From positions 1,430,083 to 1,494,082 of the forward strand of contig NC_092035.1 of NCBI RefSeq assembly GCF_042242105.1: 64,000 bases of DNA, in the 5' to 3' direction. A model generated the notes under the pieces. It worked only from the letters and a program-made list of their open reading frames with translations, was not told where the DNA came from and did not search any database. Of this stretch, positions 24,311 to 42,250 are shown one piece after another. This stretch comes from Pempheris klunzingeri. Taxonomy: Eukaryota; Chordata; Actinopteri; Acropomatiformes; Pempheridae. Position numbers and translations under genes: made by a program. Position 1 is the first letter of the stretch; every line of letters begins with the position of its first letter.

Positions 24311-25693
24311 CACAGCGACGCCTCGGTGGGAAACACAAGAAGGTGGCGACTGCAGCAGCGAAGCAAAAAGCAGAAAATGTACCGTTGGTTCATGATGAGC
24401 AGCTGGATAAATCGCTCTACAAGTCCTTCGTTTGTTTGTTTAGTTTGAAATGAAAGCGACGACAGCAGGACAGCGTCATGCGGCCAAACCTCTGGCCGAT
24501 CAGCTGTGAGCTTCTTGCCTCCTCAAACACGCCTCTCCTGCTTCCAGTGATCAGAGGCGTCATGGCAGAAGGGCTCTGGTGTCTCCTGCTCTCTGTTGAG
24601 CAGTGACACTAAAGTTCTTTAAAATATCTTTAATGCAGATGAATTTAATTTTTTTTGATGAATCTTCTGATTATTTTTATCTCTAGTAGATTTCTTCTGT
24701 AAGTAAAGTCCTTGCATGACTCCTGTCTACAGTATTTTACTGTATTTCTAGTGCTGCAGACGTCATGACTGGATTTGAATGTGAACGAGTTCATTACAAA
24801 CTGAAATGAGACATTCTGCTCATTAACGGGAACATTTCTGGTCCGTGAGCTGCTAAAAGTTCTAGTGACGTACCGTTCATGTCTGCCATGACGGCCTCGA
24901 CCGATCAGATCAGTGAACACTTCAGGAAGCAGAGGAGAAAAGGGCGTTTTCGAAGAGAAGTACCATCATCTGGACGCTGCTGCCGTCTCTGAAGCAGGAC
25001 ACGTTTTTCACACAGGAAGTCTGAAGTATATTTGGTTACCAGGCAGAGCGGATGAGCTGAGCTGGGATCAGGGTGCTCCCCGCTCCACCGGGAGTCTGTC
25101 AGAGAAGAAGGCAGAAACGGACACGTCACGGCTGAACTGAGATCAGCTGGATTTGGGCGATAACGGTGCGAAGGCAGTTAATCCGGGAGGCAAAACAACA
25201 GTGAGAAACCTTGTAGCTCGGCTAAGAACGGAGATCCATGAAGTCAAGACTCACTCCTACAGCGCGCTTAAAAAACAGAAAAGGCACACGGCAAAGAACG
25301 AAGATGAAGGAGGACGACGGGGGAGGGGGGGAGGGGGGGAGGCAGCTCACAGACAGGAAAGCAGACGGACCAAACATTTGGTCTGAGGGGAAAAGGCCGG
25401 CGAGTGGAAACCGTTTTCGGGGAGCGCTCTCTGCGTCTGGGATTTAGGTTCGTCTATAGCAGCGGGCCCAGCTCATCACCGTCACTCTGGGTTTTGGCAG
25501 GAGACTACATTCTGGGGTCGGGTCAGCGAGATGGGGGGGGGGGCAGGGCCACTCGAGAGTCATGCATCACCTCCTGCAGGTCCACAACACCGACACTGTC
25601 CCACTCCGAAGGGTTTGAAGAGAGAAACCGTACAAACATAAAAAAGGAGACGTTTTCAAAGAGTTGTTTTTCATCGCTTCAGGAGGAGCTGCT

Positions 25694-25742
25694 CCGCCCT
25701 CCGCCCTCCACCCTCCACCCTCCACCCTCCACCCTCCACCCT
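25694..25742. repeat. Heptamer array, GGGTGGA/GGGCGGA on the map3k2 strand
   Basis: Seven exact head-to-tail heptamers: two CCGCCCT and five CCACCCT on the plus strand. In map3k2 RNA this is an evenly spaced series of GGG runs, 276 bases past the stop codon. Confidence 0.97.
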
Positions 25743-26017
25743 CCTGCTCGGACAAATTAAGGTGCAACTTGCGGAGAAAAATAAAATTAAAATTCATGTC
25801 CTCTATGGCAGTCTCATACAAACAGAGACAGGAGGAGCAGGGACGCGCCCCCTCCCCCCCCCGTGCCGACAAACCCCTCCTTCTTCCAGCCAGGTCCCAC
25901 TGGTCCACTATCTCAGTGTGCAGGTGGAGGGGGCGGGGCCAGAGGCGGGGACGCCCCGTCAGGTAAGGCCGAATCTGGCGTTTCGGCAGGCAGGCGGGGA
26001 CGAGGGGAGGGGGGGGG

Positions 26018-30924
<4,907 letters not shown>

Positions 30925-30987
30925 GGCACGGCGATTGACCCAGGAGGCCAGGAAAGAGGATTCTCCCATCAAAGGGATTCCTTTCTC
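30925..30987 (-). other. map3k2: map3k2 exon 2, 5'UTR part (open in frame)
   Basis: The exon that carries the MMM start begins at 30987 after a good acceptor (pyrimidine tract then CAG). The 63 bases before the annotated ATG are open in frame and hold an in-frame ATG at 30967-30969. Starting there would add 15 residues. Its context (T at -3, G at +4) is weaker than that of the downstream ATG (G at -3). Confidence 0.6.
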
Positions 30988-32670
30988 CTGCAACAGCAAA
31001 AGGACAACATAAATCCTGACATGCAGCTGATCAGGTCGAGCCTGAAGCTGCTGACTGATGGGCAGAACGGCGACTCTCTCCTGAGTGATGCAGGAAAAAA
31101 TGATCACAATAAGCGGAAAACATTGCTCCAGAACTATTTTAAACACAACGTCTGTTTAAGCACGGCAAATTTATTTAGACTGAAGTTGTCTAATTGCTGT
31201 TTATTACACTGACTTGCATGGTAACATGTCTTCACTAACCAACACTCACAATGTACGCCAGATATGTTTAATGTCAAACGAGTGAGCGCGACTGCTTGAC
31301 ATCGATGCATCGCAATTTCTTTTAATCACGATAAACCCAGTTTATGAGATCCATGCAGCTAAAAATAAGTCTGATTAACAGCCCTGCAATAAAGCCTATC
31401 TTCATGAAGGTTACAACGTTCATGGTGATCTTGGATTGGATTACATTATACTGAGAGGTGTTTCTCATACGTTTCCTAATATTTTGTCCAACACACGTAT
31501 GTAATTGAGGCATCAGTTTTAGCTGAGAGTGTCCAATACACTGGCAGACTCAGAGTATACGTGTATGTAACAGAGGATGTTTATCATTTTCTTTATTATA
31601 AATATCATTATTAGTTTTATAAACAGCATCAGAATGAGGACTATATATCATAGCTACTGCATTATATTATTGGGTTACTACAATTGCTGTTGAAGCTGGT
31701 AAACTACTTCATAAACATGTTATTTTATATTTGGTGATGTTTAGTGTGCAAAGTCTTAATCTGCAAAGTAACCAGGACATGCAGCTTTAAGTACTAACTG
31801 GTAATAAATCAATAATGGTTACTTGCAGACATCCCCGTGACATTGTATAAGAAACAGTAATCAATTAATGTATTCCCCATTGATTCTTCTGCACGACCAT
31901 CACTAGCTGTCCTGATCTTTTTGCTCAATGGTGGTTATTGATGTGAATTCGAGATGTCACCGTGCAGCCTTACAGACAGAGGCTGACTACAGTGAGTCTG
32001 GACGGTCAAGATGGCCTCTGCTGATGAGGAGCAGACTGAATATTGCTGATGAGAGTCAATGATCTCCACTGATTGATCACCACTGATTGATTTCTTTCTG
32101 CAAGTGGCATTAAAATCTGGCAATTCCATCACGCTGATGGGAGTGAGCTGTGGTATTAACATTAGCTTAGCACTTGGCGTGTTTCTACCAAATAACCTTC
32201 TTTTGCAAACCACTGAGGCGAGCTGGCTGCCTCGATCCGATGTCACTGCTCGCAGCAAAGTTGACACCGACAGCACTGCCACTATTATGGCTCCCAGTGG
32301 CAGATAAATAGCTTTAAATTAACTTGCTAGCGTTGACGTTAGCCGACTAGCCCCGCAAGCTAAAATAGACTAACAACTGTTGCTAGCTCATGTGGCATCA
32401 CGAGCTACGGCAAGATGGGTTTGATGAATGACATGGCATCTTGATATATGCACAAAACACGCAGTTAGCAACACAAATCCAGCTGATAAGAGAAGCTAAG
32501 TGGCTAATGCTAGCCGAGAGTTCCGTGTACAGCTAGCTGTCAGGCCAGGGAAGTTGTCAAGCTAAGCTAGTTAACTAGCCGCACTGCTAATCAAAGCTCT
32601 CCGTCAAAAACAACCGTTAAACGGACAAATGGCGAGTTTAAAACAAACGGGTTCGTCTTCATTGTCTTAC
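30988..32670 (-). other. map3k2 intron 1
   Basis: A 1.7-kb intron between the noncoding first exon and the exon with the start codon. It is rich in GCTAGC/TTAGC words at 32,300-32,600, close to the first exon. Confidence 0.45.
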
Positions 32671-32920
32671 CTGGTGGTTGGTTAGATATGTATTCACTTC
32701 CACATCCACAGGGCCGGTGACAGGAGCCCCGGGCCCCGCGGAGAGCCGCTGGAGGAAGCAGAAGTTTGGCAGTCCGCTCCCAACTTCACTCGAGTCCTGC
32801 TGGGCCACGACGACGAGGCCCGACGGCTGCCAGTTTATCCCGCTGGATGTTCCCAAGCAGAACAATGACAGGATAACGGCTCCCCCAACGGCGTTTATCC
32901 GCGTCTGTGCGGCAAGAAAA
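32671..32920 (-). other. map3k2: Predicted map3k2 noncoding first exon and GC-rich promoter edge
   Basis: A GC-rich block ends at a consensus donor (ACCAG then GTAAG, exon end 32671) 1.7 kb upstream of exon 2. Spliced to exon 2, the frame stays open back to a TAA near 32,930 but has no ATG before exon 2, so I call it 5'UTR. The left end is exact. The right end (transcription start) is a guess. ETS-like CCGGAAGT lies just upstream, at about 33,036. Confidence 0.5.
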
Positions 32921-34434
32921 CGGCAAAGTTAGTCGATAACTTTCATTTTGTTGCACTTTACAACCTGATTGACTGAAGCTTCGCTCGCTATTACCCTTCA
33001 GTTGTGTTAAGCTAACTGTAATCAACAAACGGATACCGGAAGTGGAGAGATTTAACTGACAAAATAAAATCACAAAACGCCTGGTTACATGATTTGTATT
33101 TTATTTTGATAGTTATTACCCGGAAAACTTATTTTATATTTATATTATTTTATACTCTTGACAGGTCTTAACCTCGAAACCTCGTTGGCAGAGTCCAACA
33201 AAAACACAACCTGTGATGTCACAGAAATGCATTGGTTTCCTGTCAACATTACATACATTTGATCGGTTTTATACTCTTTGCTATTAAAGAGCACAGTGTG
33301 GCCACTTTGAGCATTCACTATTAGAACATTTGCCCCTAAAACCTCCCTGTCAGAGGACATAATTTATGCAATAGTCCTTTTTTATGACTTATAGTGTGTG
33401 TGTGTACTGTATGTATCCTCACACAAAACATTCAACAGGACTGCAACCTGCTGTCACTCATAAATTGGAAAGGCAGGTTAATATGAAGGCTTACTGCAAT
33501 GTAATGTCACTGTAATGGTCCAATAATTTGTAAACACAGGAATAAAACAGGCCTTTATTTGAATAATTACCTAGATAGGCCGATAAACCGAAAAAGAAAA
33601 TGTATGAAAAGTGATTAACATCTAATTTAATCTGACCAGTGACTGCAAATGCTCATTACTCAGTAGTAATTTGTGAATAAATTTGACTGTGGAATCAAAC
33701 ATTTGGTATTTATGTTCAAAATACATCTTGACGTCTTTTACAAACAGCTTTGTAGTGTTGAAAATCACGTATAACCTTTTTGCAGTAAAATTAATATTGA
33801 TTCTGATGAATTTGTTTATTTTTTTCAAATGACATCAATATTGGCAAATCATGAAATAAAAACATGAATTGGATATATGTTATTCAGGATTTTAAAAAGC
33901 CTAATATCTATATATCTATATAATAATATCCATTCTGGGTATACAGAGTCATATTCCAATAAATGTCAGTTTACTCATTCCAAAAGAATGTTCTTTCTTT
34001 ATGTAATTCATTTTGTACTGTCCAATATTTTGTACAGTTCAATTATATGTAGAAAGGTTTGAATCTTTTGTATTTCTGTACCCTGCGTGCTTCTGGAATA
34101 ACTTTACAAACAGATAAAACTGTAATTGTGGGTAGCGGGTAAGTTACAAAATGCATTGAATTAATTTCTCAACGTCATGCATCTGTTTTTAGACATCATG
34201 CATTGTTTGTAATGCATGTGGTGCTCATTTGTATGAGGGCTTCATTGGAAGTTGTGTATAAAAACATGCCTCCATGCCAACAAGGCCTCACACCGGAAAG
34301 AGTCTTATTTTGAAAGAAGAGGCCCATTGCGTCACGTCCGCTTAATGGCGAAGTCTCATAACATCAAGCAGGAGTGAAAGCTAACGCCACATCTTTTGTC
34401 AGGATATTTTTCACACCACACACAGGGGGGAAAC
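32921..34434. other. Head-to-head map3k2/sumo1 promoter interval
   Basis: About 1.5 kb separates the two divergent first exons. Both ends carry ETS-like CCGGAA words. The middle (33,350-34,150) is AT-rich, with no exon recognised. Confidence 0.5.
34257..34263 (+). promoter_or_regulatory. TATA-like element of the sumo1 promoter
   Basis: TATAAAA lies about 175 bases upstream of the sumo1 ATG. Between it and the ATG are an ETS-like CACCGGAAAG (about 34,292) and a CRE-like GCGTCACGTCC (about 34,330). That order is what a promoter with a start near 34,290 would show. Confidence 0.4.
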
Positions 34435-36592
<2,158 letters not shown>

Positions 36593-36896
36593 ACCTCCTG
36601 CATTTCTAAATCTTTTTTTTATTTTATTTTGTATTTTATTTTGTATGTATGTACGTATTTTTGTTCAGTTTCAAACCATCTGGATCAAAATCGACTCTAT
36701 CGGGGCTTCCATGTGTGAGGGCAGGGAGGCGGACAGACTGTGGTGACGGCGGGGACGCTCGCGTTGTTGACCCAAGCAATAGCATTCAGTGTGAGTGTTA
36801 CACTGACAAACCTCTTGTTTTTGTTTGCTTTTATCGTGTCTTACTTGGTGTGTCAGCAGCCTTAAATATAGCTATTGAGGACGAATCAGCATTAAA

Positions 36897-37140
36897 GGAA
36901 TAGTTCACTCAAAAAGGATCATCAACTCACTAATTACAGGTGCATTATGGGGGAAGTTATCACCATATGATCTCACACACTGAGTGCACTCGCTCAGCTT
37001 CCTCCTGAAGAACTGAAGTGGCCGTTTACACGTTTTCCTATGAAATGATTTTTTTTTTTTTTTTAAAATAGCCCCTCCTGTATACATTCAGTGTTCTGAG
37101 GCAGTGCAAAAAAAAGTTTGTGGGATCATAAATGTCCAAA
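36897..37140. repeat. Fish interspersed repeat in the sumo1 3'UTR
   Basis: AGGAATAGTTCACTCAAAAA opens a roughly 240-base segment with a poly(T) run at about 37048-37063. Similar openings occur in many copies in fish genomes. It would be carried in the sumo1 mRNA. Confidence 0.45.
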
Positions 37141-39004
37141 CACAATAAGTCTGAGGTGCTGTACAGAGTCCACACGCGAGATAAAGCATGTGTGGAACAT
37201 TTATTGCCACCATGTGAGGTTTCTGTTTCAAGCCTTTCTTCAGACAGACGTGTTCTGAAGCTCAGCGGCTGCACTTAGGGTCCAAAAGGTTCAATATTTA
37301 AATGCTTGTCCTGTAAATTCCTAGTGTGTACTCTGCACCATGCTTTGGAAAATACTGTAGTAACCACTGAAGTCTGGTCACCAAAAAGTCTACGCACCAT
37401 ACGAGCACAAGTTCAGGTGCATCCTTGTGTCTTTGACTTCGGAGTCCTTGAAAATCCTTTTGCTTTAAAACCAAGTATTTGTACTGCAGATATTTGATGG
37501 TTGGGAAAACATGGACTCTGCAGCAAAAACCCAGTGGCCTCAGTTTGAGAAGGCGAAAGCAAAGCTGTGTCAGCTGAGCAGATAAAGTCAGAAGTAGGTT
37601 TTTTTGGATGTGCTGTTCCTTTTAACTCTCTTTCTAACACCTTTTTAAAGGACATTAAAAAAACAAGTTCTCTTGCCCTCCTGAGGAATTTGACACACCA
37701 AGTGAGACGTCAGAGATGCAGTTATTTGCACACAAGGCAGTTAATTCCACAGATCATCCGTCTAACATTCAGGGCATTTATTGCAGACGTTCCTACCAGA
37801 GAGAGGGTTCACTTTGACACAGTATGTGCTCATAAACAGCTGGATTACTGGGCAGTCTCTCCTCATCGCCACAACATTATGAAAAGGACTTTGTTAACAT
37901 TTGTTTCTGCGGATTGGAATAATTTACATTTACAGCCTCTGTGCCATGTTTGAAGAGCTGCACCCTCATGACAGTAGTAGTAAAATTCTGACAGTAATCG
38001 CCCTGATACAGTAATATTTGAGATTTTCAACACATTTTAAAATGATACTTGTGCTTTACTTGTATATGTTGTGTTCAGTATTGAGTGTGTTTGGATGATA
38101 TGCCGTATGTATCTCCAGTGTCGTCTTTTATTTATATTTGGGGGATTAATTCTGTAATGATATATCTAAATATATACCCGTTCTGGAAATATTTTGCTCG
38201 CTGACAGTCGCACAGTGTTTTAAACTCGGATGATTCTGTCCTCTTGCAGTTTGTTCAAGGAGAAATAGTCATCTTTGAGCAGTGACGTGTCGCACTGTGG
38301 CGTCAGCGCCTGTTTTTCAAAGCTTTTCTTTCTGTTTTTGGAATGAAACTCTTAATCTGTGTACTGTATGAAGTTCCTCAAGAAGGTTAAGATCATCAGC
38401 AGCCCCAAACTGCGGCATCTTTGTAGTTTGTGCGAGATAAACGAGAGATGAAGGTATTTGCACGATGGAGATGCTCGACCTCTGAAGGACAAAGTAACCA
38501 ACAAACAGCAGATGTGTGTTGACAGTCTGGTTATTTTGCTCTTCGCAGAAAGTCATGTTAACGCTGCAGTGGGTGACGGGTGAGCCGCACCTCTGGGACA
38601 CTTTCAGTGCTCATAGTATGAAATCAGAAGCGTGTCACCTTTCTCTACTGCCATGATGTTTGTCACAGCACCCGTAAAAACGGGGGTCACAAAAGCTACG
38701 ACAAAGGAAATGGATCCTTTCCTGAAAGAGTCAGTGAACACAGATTATTTCCCAGAGGTGTGTGTAACTGTCTTTCAAAGTCAAACCTTTCACTTGGATT
38801 TATTGCCCTGACCGACTGTCATCTTCTGTCCTTCGTGCGTCAGTGAGCGGCTCAGGTGAACTCCACCCCCAAACCCCCCCGACAGGAAGGGCTGTGATTT
38901 GAGCCATAACGCTGATCTCAGTGAGGTGAAGGGACTGTTCATCATTAGAGGAACATTGATACAGATGGTTTGAAATTCTGGAGATGAGCTTTTTGCTTTT
39001 TTTG

Positions 39005-39010
39005 AATAAA
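39005..39010 (+). promoter_or_regulatory. Poly(A) signal of sumo1
   Basis: Canonical AATAAA on the sense strand with a GT-rich downstream element about 25 bases later. Human SUMO1 mRNA also has a long 3'UTR. Confidence 0.5.
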
Positions 39011-39418
39011 ATATTTAAGAAAAAACTGCAGTGCTTTGTGCATTTTTCTTCCCAGCGTGGGTCTGTGTCATATTTAATCAGACTGTTTACTGCTAAAGAA
39101 CAACAAGAGAAGTCTGTCAACATACTGTACGGTCATTTATTAAACTTAGAACTATCTAAAAATGATCTTAAATATTAAAATGTAGATAGTAATACCTTCT
39201 TCTTTGTTACAGGAGTAAGATTAGATAAGAGAACATGAGCAGGTTTGCACTAATAGAGCGGAAATGAGCTGGTAAAGACGCTGCATTTACACCACAGTAC
39301 TTTCAGGGAGTTTCACATTATAATCACATTATATTATGTAATGCAAAGAAATAAAATAAAGACAGGTGACCGGGGGGGGTGGCAGCTACAGCAGGTATTC
39401 AACAACAACTGGTGCATC

Positions 39419-39424
39419 TTTATT
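39419..39424 (-). promoter_or_regulatory. Candidate poly(A) signal of the cldn34-like gene
   Basis: AATAAA on the minus strand about 965 bases past the claudin stop, followed by GTTGTTGTTG. The sumo1 and claudin transcripts would then end about 400 bases apart in convergent orientation. Confidence 0.35.
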
Positions 39425-39834
39425 TTGAGCACAGTGATGCTGATGTCCTGTGAATTACTCACAAAACAATAATACATACAAAATATAGTAGAAAATATAC
39501 AACATAGGTTTCTCATTCATTATTTAATTCACTGCTGTGAGGACTCAACAATACAGTTCATACAACAGCACTCCAGCTTTGAATGAAGTATTTCACAACT
39601 TTATATACATGAGAAAGAGTAGATCAGGTTATTATGTGATTGTATATGTTGTTATGGTTACAATCACGGCTTCGTTTACTGGAACAGGAACAAAAACAAA
39701 CAGTGAACAAAATAAGAAACTTTAATGTTACTGATGTGAACTGTGATGCTTTGGCACCAAGTTTGTCCGCAGTAAAGAGATGACTCATCGAGGTCTTCCT
39801 CCCTCACAGCATAAGATTAGACGACTGTTGCGTG

Positions 39835-39836
<2 letters not shown>

Positions 39837-39878
<42 letters not shown>
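39837..39878. repeat. (GT)n microsatellite
   Basis: Uninterrupted GT units between the sumo1 and claudin 3' ends. Confidence 0.97.
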
Positions 39879-39880
<2 letters not shown>

Positions 39881-40388
39881 TCTGCACTGGAGGTGCCACA
39901 GCTGTCTCTGATCTGTTGATAAGCAGGAGTGTGTGTGCAGCAGGGGAGTGCTACGTCCACTCCCTCCTTCACTGAGCCAACACCAGTTTGAAAGGTATGA
40001 TCTCTGTGAGGCGGTGGAGCCTGCCCAGGTGTTACGTTTTCATCAGCTGATCAGTGGCGTTCAGCTTTAAGTTGTGTAATCTACTTCTTGAATAAATATT
40101 TTCTACTCATAAATTAGTTTTTCCTGCTGTTCTTCCTGGTGGGTTCTTTTTTCCCTCTTCAACTAAACATCTTTTAGGTCGTAACAATAACTCACTGTAG
40201 GCGCCGTCGTCATTTGGACTGCCTAAATCAGTAAAATCAGTCATCTATAATGCATGTTGGAAACAGATGTTTAACTTAATTTAGAAAGTATCTTATGTGT
40301 AAACAGCATTTTTACTGTTTTCTCTCTTCAATCATCTCAGTTTGCTCCATATTAGTTTCTTCTGTGAGGTCTGACCCAGATAATCCGA

Positions 40389-41117
40389 TCACAAGTGTTC
40401 GTGAGACTCAAACGCTGGGTTATGTTTCCCCCCAGAGCTGGTGAAGGTCCCCCGGCTGTCAGGTGATGACCCCTCTCCTCTCAGAGATGACCGTGACCTC
40501 CCTGGTAACCTGTACGTGCAGAAAATAATCCCAGAGACGATCATCAGGAACGTCCCCACCAGACCGACCCCGATGCCGCTCCCCACGTGTTGAGAGTCAG
40601 GAGCCGGGGGCATTTTAAACTCAGGGGGGAACTTGATGGTCTGATTGTTCACCACTGAGCTCATGTTCCACAGGAGAGGTACCAGTGACATCACGGCGGC
40701 AAGCAGGCACAGCGCACCTGTGGTGAAGAACGCCGAACGGATTGGCGAGTTCTTATCCATCCCCATGTAGACGTTCCTCAAGGCATAGACGCCGGCAGCG
40801 TTCCCACAAAGGCCCACAAGCAGAGACAGGAGCGTGAGAACCTGACCGGCCACAATCTCCGGCGGCGTGAAGGCCTCGGTCGGGCTGATGTACCTGCAGT
40901 GCATGACCATAAAGCCAGGGGTCACCACGGCGTGGCTGTTGAAGCAGGCCCTCCACAGGCCCACCCAGGCCACGCCGGAGCTGATGACCTCTCTGTCGGA
41001 CACCTGCCAAACCCTCCACTGGACGAGTCCGAGGGCCACGGCGGTGAGCGTCCAGCCCACGAAGCCCAGCCAGAGGGCGCCGAGCTGGGCGTGGGCGGTG
41101 TGAGCCAGGTAGGTCAT
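40389..41117 (-). CDS. cldn34-like: Claudin-34-like tetraspan protein
   Basis: A single coding exon of 242 residues. The claudin/PMP22 signature is clear: Trp34, then W51-GLW(53-55), Cys58 and Cys74 in the first extracellular loop. Four hydrophobic segments lie at about 11-33, 87-112, 127-150 and 180-202. The start MTYLAHTAHAQLGALWLGFVG and the block ALRNVYMGM after the second segment resemble CLDN34 more than classical claudins. The C-tail is Ser/Gly-rich and ends HEHL, not the PDZ-binding YV of classical claudins. In human, CLDN34 lies beside SHROOM2 at Xp22.2, and here shroom2 is the next gene, which supports the call. The function of claudin-34 is little known; a membrane or junction role is inferred from the family. 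Confidence 0.88.
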   Translation of the reverse strand: MTYLAHTAHAQLGALWLGFVGWTLTAVALGLVQWRVWQVSDREVISSGVAWVGLWRACFNSHAVVTPGFMVMHCRYISPTEAFTPPEIVAGQVLTLLSLLVGLCGNAAGVYALRNVYMGMDKNSPIRSAFFTTGALCLLAAVMSLVPLLWNMSSVVNNQTIKFPPEFKMPPAPDSQHVGSGIGVGLVGTFLMIVSGIIFCTYRLPGRSRSSLRGEGSSPDSRGTFTSSGGKHNPAFESHEHL

Positions 41118-41207
41118 AGCAGAGGAGCCTCCACAGAGCGTCAGGTCACATCAGCATCACACTTTATATCCAGCAAGAGAGCTCTGAGGCTGCAGCTCCC
41201 TCTGAGA
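41118..41207 (-). other. cldn34-like: cldn34-like 5'UTR part of the coding exon
   Basis: A good acceptor (pyrimidine-rich tract ending CTCTCAG) lies 90 bases upstream of the ATG. This suggests that the coding exon begins near 41207 and is joined to an upstream noncoding exon. Confidence 0.4.
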
Positions 41208-42149
41208 GGACAGACACACAGACACAGGTGTTCATCAAGTGTAGCACCACCAGCTACAAAACAAAAGAGCAATGATTTGGTTTCCCGCTCTATTGTAAAG
41301 GTTTTCTGGAATGGTAAAATAGTATTAGACTGGAAACTTCCACAGTGGTGTGGCAATATAATAACAAGCTAAAAGTTTATTTTAATATAAAACACCATGT
41401 TTACAGGCTGTAAGCATGGTACTGTGTCCACATACTGTGTCAGTGCTAATTATTCAATGCAAACAACACCCTGCAGAAACATGTTAATTTATTTTAGAAT
41501 GTGCAGATGATCTGCAGTCACAGAAACCATGTTAGTATCAATAACAAATCTTTAAAGTTTCATTGTTCACATGATTTTTTTTGACATGTGACATGGCTGA
41601 GGGAAGCAAATGTACTAAATGTTTAAATTTCACATAAACCTCCACCAAAAAAACTCATCTTTAAGCATCTGGATATGATGGAAAATCACTTGTCGCAGAA
41701 TGTCCATATTCGTTGTTTTATTTTTATAAAAATACAGACGTGCAGAGCCGTTAAACAGACAAATGTGCACCATGATCTGTTGTTGTTGTCCAGGAGCTTT
41801 TTGATACACAAAGAAGACTAAACTGTATTTTTATTAAATAGTTTCCATGTTACAACTTAATATTACTACTTGTGTCAACTAATCAAAGGTTAATTATCTG
41901 AATTATCATATTTATGATTAGAATATCTTAATAATTAATCATCTTAATCACTGTTCAATTATCATCCAGTGACTGAAAGCACACATTAAACAACCCCATT
42001 CAAAACCAGCATAGAACTCGTATCACTTCAAATGTTGTAAATCAGGATGAAACCTGTGGTTCAAGAAACACATTTTACAAATAAGGCTCCTGTAAAATAA
42101 GCATTTAATCAAAATAAGTTTAATTCAGTGTCTTCATCTTGTCACGTAC

Positions 42150-42250
42150 CTGCGTGCTGTTTAAACCTTCACCAGGTCGATGCTCTTTATCCACAGCCGC
42201 AGCACAACTCTTCCTCTCCGTGGTGTTAATAACCCAGACGGTTTCCTGTC
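42150..42250 (-). other. Possible noncoding first exon of the cldn34-like gene
   Basis: A consensus donor (CGCAG then GTACGTG) reads on the minus strand with the exon end at 42150. It sits upstream of the claudin acceptor at 41207. The right boundary is approximate. This is inference from splice-site sequence alone. Confidence 0.3.

Larger units (their letters stand above)
22045..26017 (-). other. map3k2: Probable long 3'UTR of map3k2
   Basis: About 4 kb follow the map3k2 stop with no recognisable coding exon on either strand. A minus-strand AATAAA lies at 22058-22063, and another candidate is near 23,330. The interval contains a GGGTGG-type heptamer array (25694-25742), C/G homopolymer runs around 25,320, 25,540 and 25,855, a 25-bp tandem repeat (24231-24310) and two (CA)n tracts. 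Long MAP3K2 3'UTRs are known in mammals. The extent here is inferred and needs transcript support. Confidence 0.4.
36593..39025 (+). other. sumo1: sumo1 3'UTR
   Basis: About 2.4 kb run from the stop codon to AATAAA at 39005-39010, which is followed by a GT-rich stretch (GTGCTTTGTGC). Open frames inside (for example 37567-37953) have no family resemblance. It includes part of a dispersed fish repeat near 36,897. Confidence 0.55.

Noticed and set aside
32659-32865. 68-residue minus-strand frame in the map3k2 first exon as a protein start
   Set aside because: It has no ATG (the listed start is TTG). The frame is open by chance in a GC-rich 5'UTR, although it stays in frame with the kinase.
37567-37953. 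128-residue open frame in the sumo1 3'UTR
   Set aside because: AT-rich, no homology recognised, and located before the sumo1 poly(A) signal on the same strand.
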